9,935 nt of DNA from Candidatus Krumholzibacteriia bacterium (GCA_030590265.1 JAUUYW010000097.1:1-9935); one strand, 5' to 3'; counted from the stretch's first letter, positions 1 to 6,259 are shown. Translations and numbers: made by a program. The notes: generated from the letters alone by a model not told the origin.

Positions 1-1
1 C

Positions 2-388
2 AACCTGGGGCGCAGCGATCGTCATCCTCAAATGCGTCGCTTCTCCTTCGTGGAAAAGGCGGAATACTGGGCCCTGATTTGGGGAACCATCGTGATGGCT
101 ATCACCGGATTTGCCATGTGGTTTGAATCCTACATTGTGGCTCACCTGGGCAAGGGTGTCCTGGAAGTCTTCTTGGTAATTCACTATTACGAGGCCTGGT
201 TGGCCTTCCTGGCCATTCTTGTCTGGCACATGTACGGGGTGATCTTCAACCCGCACTTGTATCCCATGAACCCCTCGTGGCTGACTGGTAAGATGCCCAA
301 GGACATGTTCGAGACCGAGCATCCTGCGGCCCAGTCTCCGGGTAATGTGGAGAAGATCAAACGTTTGGGTCTGGAGAGAGACGTCTAA
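2..388 (+). CDS. Cytochrome b/b6-domain membrane protein, 3' part (5' end outside window)
   Basis: The frame is open from base 2, so this is the C-terminal 128 residues of a longer gene. The ATG at 32 lies inside a conserved-looking stretch (RHPQMRRFSF followed by EKAEYWALIWG) and is probably not the start. Two transmembrane helices are visible: YWALIWGTIVMAITGFAMWF, and the stretch from FLVIHYYEAWLAFLAI to the WHMYGVIF at its end. The second carries two histidines, in IHYYEAW and VWHMYG, spaced as expected for heme ligands at the two membrane faces. A soluble tail with YPMNPSWLTGK follows. This matches the formate dehydrogenase-gamma/cytochrome b561-like class of diheme subunits that pass electrons between the quinone pool and periplasmic c-type cytochromes. 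Its redox partner would be encoded upstream and is not visible. An insertion sequence starts 29 nt after the stop, so any native terminator may have been displaced. Confidence 0.8.
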   Translation, partial: NLGRSDRHPQMRRFSFVEKAEYWALIWGTIVMAITGFAMWFESYIVAHLGKGVLEVFLVIHYYEAWLAFLAILVWHMYGVIFNPHLYPMNPSWLTGKMPKDMFETEHPAAQSPGNVEKIKRLGLERDV

Positions 389-417
389 CTTCTGTCCAGT
401 AGTTCATCAAACCTGCT

Positions 418-439
418 GGTTGTGCCTCTGAGATTGTGT
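418..439 (+). repeat. Left terminal inverted repeat of the IS
   Basis: Reading inward from 418, this matches the reverse complement of 1620-1641 at 20 of 22 positions. The first ten bases (GGTTGTGCCT) are identical, and the mismatches fall at positions 11 and 15. Similarity stops on both sides, which sets the element's ends. It lies at the transposase 3' end. Confidence 0.8.
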
Positions 440-447
440 TTTTCCTT

Positions 448-481
448 ATCCCCCTTTGCCTACTCACTGGCAAAGGGGGAT
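448..481. terminator. Strong hairpin at the end of the transposase gene (probable terminator)
   Basis: A perfect 13-bp stem (448-460 with 469-481, ATCCCCCTTTGCC) has an 8-nt loop. It begins directly after the transposase stop codon at 483-485 and lies inside the IS. Neither strand has a clean T-run after the stem, so it is not a textbook intrinsic terminator. It may stop transposase transcription, or block transcription entering from the convergent cytochrome gene. Confidence 0.5.
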
Positions 482-482
482 T

Positions 483-1592
483 CTAGTATGCATACTTCAA
501 TTCATGCCGACGCTCCCGATCAAGACCTCTCGTTTTGACAGCTCGATCGTAGTACTCACTCCACCGTGGGGGTAACTCAATTTGACTCCTGAACAATCTT
601 TTTCCCAACAAATCTTCAATTTCAAGCCGTTCCTCCATCATCCCCCTGACCATGGCCGGAGTCGGACTCCCACGCTCCTTCTCACGACGACCCTTCATGT
701 AATTCCGCCAAACCAAAAGGATGGCCAAGCGCTCTGCACTGGCCTGACGCCGCTTCGACCAGGCAATCGTCTCACGACGATGATTGGCATTACAATGCCG
801 AATCAACAGATCCAAAAGATTCACTTCCCAAAGGGAATTATTCCGGTCCCGATGATCTTTCCCGGAAGTTACCCGGTGATCAATAATAATATTTAACTTC
901 TTTATCGAACGCCGGTAAGCAGGATGGTCATCACTGTGAACAAGGGCCCATTTCTGATCGCCCAAAACGACTTCCAACAACTCCCGCATGTCATTTTCGA
1001 TGGCTTTGGGATCGGGTCGTCCGAGTTCTGCTTCCAGCTCCAGGCGTCTTCGTTTCTGGGTTGTTGTCATTCGGCCTTTTCGCCGCAGTTCGCTGTCGGT
1101 GAAGTAGACGAAGAAATCAGTTTCCTTTTCCACTGCTACATGAAGATGGATGGGGTGGTACTGGCTCAGTTCGAAGGATTCGAAGCCATCGACAACGACA
1201 ATTTTAACAGGAGGAGCATTTTCCATTTGCCATTGGTGGAACAGGAGACAGTGCCTGCCAATTCTGGCTATGTGTCGGTTGACAGTCTCTGGTGCCACCT
1301 TGAGATCTCTGGCAATTTGCCGATTTGCCATGCCTCCAACGGTCTTCATGATGATGTTGGCATCGAGATCAGGGCGTTTTTGCCAGTAGTCTTGTGAGAA
1401 TGTTTGGGTGCTGAAGCTTCTTTTGCAGGTCTTGCATGTAAACCTCTGGATACGGAATGGAGGTTGTTGTCTCTTGAAGTAGCCAATCTTCTTGATGGGC
1501 CAGTGCTCACCAGAGTTGTTGTGGTGTATGCAGTTAGGGTTTGGACAGAAGGGAGGGGTCCATGCATGGGGTGTTTTTTTAGTAGGTATCAT
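483..1592 (-). CDS. IS transposase: zinc ribbon, HTH, DDE-type catalytic domain
   Basis: This 369-residue protein is the only gene of the IS. Residues 16-56 form a zinc ribbon (C16, C21, C53, C56) with an IQRFTCKTCKRSFSTQTF core. Residues about 86-112 form a helix-turn-helix (GGMANRQIARDLKVAPETV), expected to bind the terminal repeats. The catalytic core follows: D135 in VVVDGFESFE, D221 or D222 in VHSDDHPAYRR, and a later acidic residue, most likely E287 in QASAERLAILLVWRNYMKG, with E256 and E274 as alternatives. The mid-region motif FTDSELRRKGRMT and the C-terminal motif LPPRWSEYYDR look like hallmarks of a coherent family that I recall from metagenomic genomes, often annotated only as hypothetical. 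The ATG at 1590-1592 is the first possible start because an in-frame TAG lies 9 nt upstream. It has no Shine-Dalgarno and sits at the edge of a leader hairpin. The frame is intact, so the element could be active. Confidence 0.8.
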   Translation of the reverse strand: MIPTKKTPHAWTPPFCPNPNCIHHNNSGEHWPIKKIGYFKRQQPPFRIQRFTCKTCKRSFSTQTFSQDYWQKRPDLDANIIMKTVGGMANRQIARDLKVAPETVNRHIARIGRHCLLFHQWQMENAPPVKIVVVDGFESFELSQYHPIHLHVAVEKETDFFVYFTDSELRRKGRMTTTQKRRRLELEAELGRPDPKAIENDMRELLEVVLGDQKWALVHSDDHPAYRRSIKKLNIIIDHRVTSGKDHRDRNNSLWEVNLLDLLIRHCNANHRRETIAWSKRRQASAERLAILLVWRNYMKGRREKERGSPTPAMVRGMMEERLEIEDLLGKRLFRSQIELPPRWSEYYDRAVKTRGLDRERRHELKYAY

Positions 1593-1622
1593 GTCCAGCT
1601 AAGGCAAGGAATGAGCCGGACA
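1592..1622 (-). promoter_or_regulatory. Leader hairpin abutting the transposase start codon
   Basis: In the transposase-sense RNA, UGUCCGGCU (1622-1614) pairs with AGCUGGACA (1600-1592). This gives 9 bp including one G-U wobble, around a 13-nt loop. The last paired base is the A of the AUG. In the DNA of the other strand the wobble position is an A/C mismatch, so the fold favours the sense transcript. The 5' arm reaches into the right terminal repeat. By analogy with IS10 and IS50, such a hairpin could limit translation from read-through transcripts; this is inference. Confidence 0.5.
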
Positions 1623-1641
1623 CAATTTCAAAGGCACAACC
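1620..1641 (-). repeat. Right terminal inverted repeat of the IS
   Basis: The partner of 418-439, at the transposase 5' end, matching at 20 of 22 positions when reverse-complemented. It contains TTGAAA, which could act as an outward-in -35 element, but no good -10 was found at the matching distance. Confidence 0.8.
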
Positions 1642-1653
1642 TAAAAAATCGGT

Positions 1654-1669
1654 TTTTTTCGCGAAAAAA
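1654..1669. repeat. 16-bp perfect palindrome TTTTTTCGCGAAAAAA
   Basis: A self-complementary A/T tract with a CGCG centre, 13 bp outside the IS right end and about 100 bp upstream of the ferredoxin start. An A6 run (1643-1648) just before it could pair with the same T-run. Possible roles are an operator, a bent or UP-type promoter element, or an attractive insertion target. None can be chosen from the sequence. Confidence 0.6.
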
Positions 1670-1671
1670 GA

Positions 1672-1700
1672 TTGGCGTGGAGAGAATTCTGTTATATCTA
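1672..1700 (+). promoter_or_regulatory. Possible ferredoxin promoter (weak match)
   Basis: TTGGCG (1672-1677), then 17 nt, then TATCTA (1695-1700). This is a partial sigma70 match, with the alternative -10 TATATC (1693-1698) at 15-nt spacing. It lies in the only gap upstream of the ferredoxin gene, outside the IS. Confidence 0.3.
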
Positions 1701-1723
1701 GGTTCAGTGACATTGAAGTGAGA

Positions 1724-1740
1724 TCGGCTCCCTGAGCCGA
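1724..1740 (+). promoter_or_regulatory. 7-bp leader hairpin upstream of ferredoxin
   Basis: TCGGCTC, a CCT loop, then GAGCCGA form a perfect 7-bp stem with a 3-nt loop. It ends 17 nt before the Shine-Dalgarno. There is no T-run, so it is not a terminator. It may be an operator dyad or an mRNA 5'-stabilising stem. Confidence 0.4.
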
Positions 1741-1770
1741 ATGACAGGAACATTTTCGGGAGGAAAACCC

Positions 1771-2001
1771 ATGGCCGAAGCCGATAGCAAAGTTGAAGGA
1801 AACGCCGACGGTTCTTTTTACGTGGACACCGAATGCATCGATTGTGATCTGTGCCGCCAAACCGCTCCGGACAACTTCGACCGGAACGAAGATGAGGGTT
1901 ACAGCTTTGTGAGCAAACAACCCGCCAATGAAGATGAAGAAGATGCCTGCCGCGAGGCCATCGAAGAATGTCCCGTGGACGCCATTGGCGACGACGGTTG
2001 A
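1771..2001 (+). CDS. Small single-cluster 4Fe-4S ferredoxin
   Basis: This 76-residue acidic soluble protein is a low-potential electron carrier. Residues 18-25 read TECIDCDLC, giving the C-x2-C-x2-C ligand trio, and the fourth ligand is in ECPVDAIGDDG near the C-terminus. A further cysteine in EDACREAIEEC, eight residues before the fourth ligand, matches the position that can form a disulfide in one-cluster ferredoxins. The second cluster of 2[4Fe-4S] ferredoxins is missing. The start at 1771 is chosen over the in-frame ATG at 1741 because GGGAGGA (1758-1764) lies 6 nt before it, and because the shorter product begins at the usual family position. The gene is monocistronic, bounded by a strong terminator. 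Its redox partner is not identifiable here. The overall form YVDxxCIDCDLC...CPVDAIGDDG is a recognisable small ferredoxin family. Confidence 0.92.
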   Translation: MAEADSKVEGNADGSFYVDTECIDCDLCRQTAPDNFDRNEDEGYSFVSKQPANEDEEDACREAIEECPVDAIGDDG

Positions 2002-2030
2002 TTTCTGCTGCATTCTTTGCAGACTGATTT

Positions 2031-2066
2031 CCCGGCTCTCCCCTGCGGAGGGCCGGGTTTTTTCTT
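2031..2066 (+). terminator. Rho-independent terminator after ferredoxin
   Basis: An 11-bp GC-rich stem (CCCGGCTCTCC, 2031-2041, with GGAGGGCCGGG, 2047-2057, one U-G wobble) has a 5-nt loop and is followed by TTTTTTCTT. It closes the ferredoxin unit 29 nt after its stop. Confidence 0.93.
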
Positions 2067-2073
2067 AGGTTAT

Positions 2074-2102
2074 GGAACAAATTCAGCTGGGTCGGCGTTT
2101 GA
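2074..2102 (+). promoter_or_regulatory. Possible extracytoplasmic-stress (ECF/sigmaE-like) promoter for htrA
   Basis: GGAACAA (2074-2080), then 17 nt, then TTTGA (2098-2102). This resembles the GGAACTT ... TCTGA pattern of sigmaE promoters, which drive degP in enterobacteria. It lies between the ferredoxin terminator and the protease gene. The motifs are short and this could be chance; no good sigma70 pair was found in the same gap. Confidence 0.27.
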
Positions 2103-2158
2103 AGATCCACTCTACGGATAATTCCCTCGATTTGAAATACCCCTGAAAGGACTCTCTC

Positions 2159-3598
2159 ATGCGTTCAATATTCAAAGGCCGTGCCCTTGGGCTTTTGGTG
2201 GTGGCATTGTTGGCAACCGCCGCACTGGTGCCCGCCCTGACTCCCGATTCGGTGGAGGCCCAGCTCTCAACTCAACCCGACAACAATCCTTTGCGGTCCT
2301 ATGCCGATGTGGTGGATGTGGCCAGTCCGGCGGTGGTCAATATCTCCGCTGAAAAATTGGTCGACATGCGCAGTCAGCACCCGTTCATGGAAGATCCCAT
2401 GTTCCGGCGCTTTTTTGGTGATCCAGAAGAAGACGGTGGCCAGCGAACCAACAAGAGTCTGGGCTCCGGTGTGATCATCTCGGCCGACGGCTTCATCATC
2501 ACCAACAACCATGTGGTGGAAAATGCCCGGGATATTCGGGTGACCTTGGCCGGAGAGCGGGAATTAAAAGCTGAAATTATCGGCACCGATCCCCGTACGG
2601 ATGTGGCCCTGATCAAGGTGGACGCCAAAGATCTTCCCAACATTACGGTTGCTGACAGTGATCACCTGCGGGTGGGTGACCAGGTTATGGCCATCGGCAA
2701 TCCTTTTGGTGTGGGCCAAACCGTGACCATGGGCATTGTCAGTGCCCTGGGCCGGACCATTGGTTTGATCGACTATGAAAACCTGATCCAGACCGACGCA
2801 TCGATCAACCCCGGCAACAGCGGTGGTGCTCTGGTGAACATGCGCGGCGAGCTGGTGGGTATGAACTCGGCCATTCTCAGCCGGGACGGCGGCAGCCAGG
2901 GAATCGGCTTCGCCATTCCCACCAACATGGCTTTCCACATCATTGAGGCGTTGAAAAAAGACGGCGTTGTGAAGCGTGCCTATCTTGGTGTCTTTCCCCA
3001 ACCGGTGGATCAATCCGTGGCCGACTATTACGGCATGGACAGTCCGCGCGGTGTGTTGGTTGCTTCGGTCAGCGAAGATACACCAGCATCCAGCGCAGGC
3101 ATCGAAGACGGCGATATTATTCTGAGTGTGGATGACAAGGAAATCAAAAACCCGAGTATGCTGCGCAATGTGATCAGCCTGTCAGAGGTGGGGCACAAAG
3201 CCGACGTGGTTATTCTGAGGGATGGAAAAGAGAAAACCTTGAAGGTCAAACTGGAAGCATTGCCTGGGCAGAACAATACACCCGAGCCCACACCTGAAGT
3301 TAACGAGGACGAAACTCTCGAGGGGGTCACCGTGCGTGAGCTTTCCGAGCGTTTGCGGGTCATGGGTGAAATTCCTGAAGACATCGAGGGTGTGCTGGTC
3401 ACTGGGGTGGCTTCGGGCAGCAACGCCGCGAGGGTCGGTCTCGTAGAAGGTGACATCATTCAGAAGGTCGACAACCACGAAGTGGAAAATCTGAAGGATT
3501 TCCGCAAGGCCTTGGGTCAAGGCACTGACAAGCCTGCGTTTTTGCGGGTTTTCAAGATGGCCCAGGGGCGGAGTATTTTTATTGCCGTGCCGCGGTAG
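2159..3598 (+). CDS. degP/degQ-like (htrA family): Periplasmic Do/HtrA-family serine protease with two PDZ domains
   Basis: This 479-residue protein is close in length to E. coli DegP/DegQ. It starts with a Sec signal peptide (basic MRSIFKGR, hydrophobic core to about residue 27, likely cleavage after SVEA at 34), so it acts in the periplasm on misfolded envelope proteins. The trypsin-like domain spans about 48-265 with the whole catalytic triad: H118 (ITNNHVV), D148 (RTDVALI) and S221 (NPGNSGGAL). PDZ1 is about 273-366, with the carboxylate-binding loop YLGV. A Pro/Glu-rich linker (NNTPEPTPEVNEDE) leads to PDZ2 at about 388-479. GAAAGGA (2145-2151) lies 7 nt before the ATG. The gene is alone between two terminators. 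A stress-sigma-like promoter may precede it. Assignment to DegP versus DegQ cannot be settled from sequence alone. Confidence 0.96.
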   Translation: MRSIFKGRALGLLVVALLATAALVPALTPDSVEAQLSTQPDNNPLRSYADVVDVASPAVVNISAEKLVDMRSQHPFMEDPMFRRFFGDPEEDGGQRTNKSLGSGVIISADGFIITNNHVVENARDIRVTLAGERELKAEIIGTDPRTDVALIKVDAKDLPNITVADSDHLRVGDQVMAIGNPFGVGQTVTMGIVSALGRTIGLIDYENLIQTDASINPGNSGGALVNMRGELVGMNSAILSRDGGSQGIGFAIPTNMAFHIIEALKKDGVVKRAYLGVFPQPVDQSVADYYGMDSPRGVLVASVSEDTPASSAGIEDGDIILSVDDKEIKNPSMLRNVISLSEVGHKADVVILRDGKEKTLKVKLEALPGQNNTPEPTPEVNEDETLEGVTVRELSERLRVMGEIPEDIEGVLVTGVASGSNAARVGLVEGDIIQKVDNHEVENLKDFRKALGQGTDKPAFLRVFKMAQGRSIFIAVPR

Positions 3599-3620
3599 GT
3601 TTTGTTGAGCTGGTTATTTT

Positions 3621-3653
3621 GCCCCCGGCAGCCTGGTGCTGTCGGGGGCTTTT
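3621..3653 (+). terminator. Rho-independent terminator after htrA
   Basis: An 11-bp stem (GCCCCCGGCAG, 3621-3631, with CTGTCGGGGGC, 3639-3649, one wobble) has a 7-nt loop and is followed by TTTT. It lies 22 nt after the htrA stop. Confidence 0.85.
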
Positions 3654-3676
3654 GGCTACATCCCATAGAAAAGCGC

Positions 3677-3705
3677 TTGAAAAGCAGTGATGGCATCATT
3701 AAAGT
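3677..3705 (+). promoter_or_regulatory. Probable sigma70 promoter of the membrane protein-ABC exporter operon
   Basis: TTGAAA (3677-3682), 17-nt spacer, TAAAGT (3700-3705), just past the htrA terminator. This would give a leader of about 88 nt. A dyad ATTCAA...TTGAAT (3719-3724 and 3737-3742) falls in that leader and might be an operator. Confidence 0.42.
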
Positions 3706-3799
3706 TCAACCACAAGCCATTCAAATAGTATTCCCATTGAATATCAGTCCATTCGTTGTTTCCCTGTTCTCCTGTTGTCAACCCGGCCAAGGAGGGAAA

Positions 3800-4339
3800 A
3801 TGAACTCAACAACAATCCAGCCCTACCCTCGCACTACCTTGGTGAGTATTTTTGGCTGGGTGATGTTGGTGGTGGGGATCCTGATGACTCTGGTGTTCAT
3901 TCTTAACCTGGTCCTTTTTTCGCTTGTAATAAAAAATGAAAGTGCCGAACTGCTTCCTGCTGAAGAACTGGCGGAATTGCCTGCTTTCATTCCCTGGGTG
4001 ATGGAGCACATGGGTTTGGTGTTGGGTGTTATGATCATTTTGAGCCTGGTGGGTGCAGTGGCTGGATTTGGCATTGTGAAACGACACGACTGGGGACGTC
4101 GGCTCAGCATCATTCTTCTGGCCGCGAGTATTGTCTGGGCCCTTGTGGGCGGTGCCATGGGGATGAAGGGCTTGGGGAATTTGCCAGAGTATGAAGGCGA
4201 AATCATGGGCCCGGTCATCATTGCCATAAATATTGGTTCCGTGTTGTTGACGGTAGTTTTGCATGGCTGGCTCATCTGGAAGTTGCGGACGCGTGAAATC
4301 CGTGGTGAATTTGTTGAATCCCTTTCGGAAAGTTTCTGA
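3800..4339 (+). CDS. Four-TM inner-membrane protein of unknown function, coupled to ABC exporter
   Basis: I do not recognise this 179-residue protein. It has four predicted transmembrane segments: about 16-43, 71-92 (MGLVLGVMIILSLVGAVAGF), 102-120 and 137-160. A short acidic loop (SAELLPAEELAELPAF) lies between the first two, a basic turn (KRHDWGRR) between the second and third, and the tail is charged (RTREIRGEFVESLSESF). The start is set by AAGGAGGG at 3789-3796, four bases before the ATG. The in-frame upstream extension to 3602 is rejected because it runs through the htrA terminator. The stop overlaps the next start (TGATG, 4337-4341), so the two are translationally coupled. This suggests the product works with, or in stoichiometry to, the ABC exporter, as an accessory subunit or a lipid-handling partner. 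That role is inference only. Confidence 0.85.
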   Translation: MNSTTIQPYPRTTLVSIFGWVMLVVGILMTLVFILNLVLFSLVIKNESAELLPAEELAELPAFIPWVMEHMGLVLGVMIILSLVGAVAGFGIVKRHDWGRRLSIILLAASIVWALVGGAMGMKGLGNLPEYEGEIMGPVIIAINIGSVLLTVVLHGWLIWKLRTREIRGEFVESLSESF

Positions 4340-6240
4340 TGAATTCCTATTTGCGCATGCTGAAGATGATTCGCCCCTACACCACTCAGGCCATTCTGGC
4401 GGTGGTTTTTATCACGATGAATTCCTTCTTCAGCGTCTCCAGCTTCACCATGATTTCCCCATTTTTGAAGGCCATGTTTCTGGATGAGCCCGCACCGACG
4501 CAGGAGGTGGTGGTTGAGGATGCTTCGTCCGGGAATATTGTTTCGGATGTTGACCCTGACCGGCAGCGCCTGGAAGACCTGCAAGGCAAATTGGCTTTTG
4601 CCGACCAACTCAAAGCCGATGCTTTGACCTGGACCCATGAAAATTTTCTCACCGGTACCCGGCAGGAAAATTTGCTGCGAATTTGCATCGCACTTTTTGT
4701 AATTCTCCTGCTGAAGAACATTACAGGTTATTTCCAGGAAATTTTAATGGTCTACGTGGGCGAAAATGTCATTCGAGATCTGCGCAATGCCCTTTATCTC
4801 AAATTCACCACTCTGCCCTTGTCTTTCTACCATAAAAACAAGTCTGGAGAGTTGATAAGCCGGGCCACCAACGATGTTTTGATGGCTCAAAAATGTGTCG
4901 GCGTGAGTTTTACTACACTGCTGCGCGATCCCATTCAAATCATCATGTTTCTAACAGTGGCCTTGGTGCTGAGCTGGAAGCTGACCTTGCTGGCCCTGGT
5001 CATGCTGCCGAGCAGTCTGTTGATAATAATTCGCATTGGTAAGGGATTGCGCAAAATCAGTCGCCGCCAGCAGGAAGAGATGGCGGTGCTGACAACCAAC
5101 CTGCAGGAAACGGTTTACGGAATTCGCGTGATCAAGGCCTTTGCCATGGAAGATTTCGAGAATCGAAAATTCCTTGATCGCAGCCGCGAACTCTTCAAAC
5201 AAATATTCCGTTTCAACCGTTACATGAAGATGTCCTCTCCGCTTTCGGAAGTCATGTCCTCGGCCGTGGGCCTTTTCATTCTATGGTACGGCGGAAGCAA
5301 GGTTTTTACCGGCGGCCTGATGGCGCCGGAACTTTTTCTGCTCTTCTTTGCCTGCATTTTCAGCCTGGTCAAACCCATCAAAAACCTTGGCCAGGTGAAC
5401 AACGAAATCCAGGCCGGCATGGCCGCTGCCGACCGCATTTTCGAGGTGCTGGACACTCCGTCGGAGATCACCATCCGGGGTGATGGCCGGGTTCTGGAAG
5501 AGGTCAGCGGAACGGTGGAATTTGATCATGTGCAGTTTGAATATGTCCCCGGCGAACCGGTTTTACGCGACCTCAGCCTGAAAGTTGAACCAGGTGAAGT
5601 GGTGGCCCTGGTGGGCAGCAGCGGCGGCGGCAAAAGCACCCTCATCGACATGATCCCCGGCTTCTATCATCCCGACAGCGGCCAGGTGAAAATTGACGGC
5701 AACAATGTTCGCGACCTGGATCTGGGCAGCCTGCGGCGTCACATGGGTATCGTCACCCAGGAGGTGATCCTCTTTCACGACACCATTCTCCGGAACATAG
5801 CCTATGGTTTGGACAATGTCCTCGAGGATGATGTGCGCGCGGCTGCCCGGGCCGCCAATGCCGACGACTTCATCATGAAACTTCCCGAGGGTTATCAAAC
5901 CATCATCGGCGACCGTGGACTGAAATTGTCCGGCGGGCAGCGCCAGCGGTTGAGCATCGCCCGGGCCATTTTGCGCAATCCTCCCATTCTGCTGTTGGAC
6001 GAAGCCACCAGCGCGTTGGACACCGAAGCCGAAAAACTGGTGCAGGAAGCCATTGACCATCTGGTGAAGGATCGCACCACCATCGTCATTGCCCATCGTC
6101 TGTCCACCATCAAGAATGTGGATCGGATTTATCTGCTGGAGGCCGGTGAGGTGGTGCAGGTGGGAACTCATGATGAGTTGCTGGCCAGCGGGGGGCGGTA
6201 TCGCCAATTGTATGAGATGCAGTTTCAAAGGAAGGGGTAG
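4339..6240 (+). CDS. MsbA-type ABC exporter half-transporter (fused permease and ATPase)
   Basis: This 633-residue protein would dimerise to export a hydrophobic substrate across the inner membrane using ATP. The N-terminal membrane domain (about 1-370) has a first helix at about 17-45. A long acidic, poorly conserved-looking extracytoplasmic insert follows at about 48-110, before the second helix at 112-140. Coupling sequences typical of exporters follow (LPLSFYHKNKSGELISRATNDV, GIRVIKAFAMEDFE). The ATPase domain (about 393-633) is complete: Walker A G426-T434 (GSSGGGKST), Q-loop Q474, signature LSGGQ 530-534, Walker B ILLLDE 550-555, D-loop SALD 558-561 and H-loop H586. The family includes lipid A/lipid flippases and multidrug exporters. 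Lipid or LPS-precursor export fits the LPS genes nearby, but the substrate is unproven. It overlaps the preceding membrane-protein gene by one base and has no separate strong Shine-Dalgarno, consistent with coupling. Confidence 0.95.
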   Translation: MNSYLRMLKMIRPYTTQAILAVVFITMNSFFSVSSFTMISPFLKAMFLDEPAPTQEVVVEDASSGNIVSDVDPDRQRLEDLQGKLAFADQLKADALTWTHENFLTGTRQENLLRICIALFVILLLKNITGYFQEILMVYVGENVIRDLRNALYLKFTTLPLSFYHKNKSGELISRATNDVLMAQKCVGVSFTTLLRDPIQIIMFLTVALVLSWKLTLLALVMLPSSLLIIIRIGKGLRKISRRQQEEMAVLTTNLQETVYGIRVIKAFAMEDFENRKFLDRSRELFKQIFRFNRYMKMSSPLSEVMSSAVGLFILWYGGSKVFTGGLMAPELFLLFFACIFSLVKPIKNLGQVNNEIQAGMAAADRIFEVLDTPSEITIRGDGRVLEEVSGTVEFDHVQFEYVPGEPVLRDLSLKVEPGEVVALVGSSGGGKSTLIDMIPGFYHPDSGQVKIDGNNVRDLDLGSLRRHMGIVTQEVILFHDTILRNIAYGLDNVLEDDVRAAARAANADDFIMKLPEGYQTIIGDRGLKLSGGQRQRLSIARAILRNPPILLLDEATSALDTEAEKLVQEAIDHLVKDRTTIVIAHRLSTIKNVDRIYLLEAGEVVQVGTHDELLASGGRYRQLYEMQFQRKG

Positions 6241-6259
6241 GTGGGGTTGAGGGGGCCAT

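Larger units (their letters stand above)
418..1641 (-). mobile_element. Insertion sequence, 1224 bp, single transposase ORF, 22-bp terminal inverted repeats
   Basis: The element is delimited by imperfect inverted repeats at 418-439 and 1620-1641 that match at 20 of 22 positions, with the outer tips starting GGTTGTGCCT. One transposase gene on the minus strand fills the interior. A strong hairpin sits just past its stop, and a second hairpin lies between the right repeat and its start. No convincing target-site duplication is visible: the flanks read AACCTGCT on the left and TAAAAAAT on the right. The insertion is therefore either old or of a kind whose duplication is short or lost. The element lies between two electron-transfer genes in AT-rich intergenic DNA. 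The IS family is not certain: a zinc-ribbon, HTH and DDE layout recalls IS1-like and IS1595-like transposases. Confidence 0.8.

Noticed and set aside
394..400. TGTCCAG near the cytochrome stop as the IS left tip pairing with CCGGACA at 1616-1622
   Set aside because: The similarity ends after about 7 bases, whereas the 418/1641 pairing is far longer.
410..414. AACCT repeated at 410-414 and 1638-1642 as a target-site duplication
   Set aside because: The right-hand copy lies inside the terminal repeat (AACC is the complement of the GGTT tip), so it would break the 20-of-22 repeat alignment.
924..1397. Plus-strand open frame of 157 codons inside the IS
   Set aside because: It is antisense to the motif-bearing transposase and shows no recognisable protein features or ribosome site.
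1741..1770. Earlier in-frame ATG for ferredoxin
   Set aside because: The Shine-Dalgarno GGGAGGA lies inside this stretch and points to the start at 1771.
3602..3799. N-terminal extension of the four-TM protein frame back to 3602
   Set aside because: It passes through the htrA terminator and the candidate promoter. A strong Shine-Dalgarno precedes the ATG at 3800.
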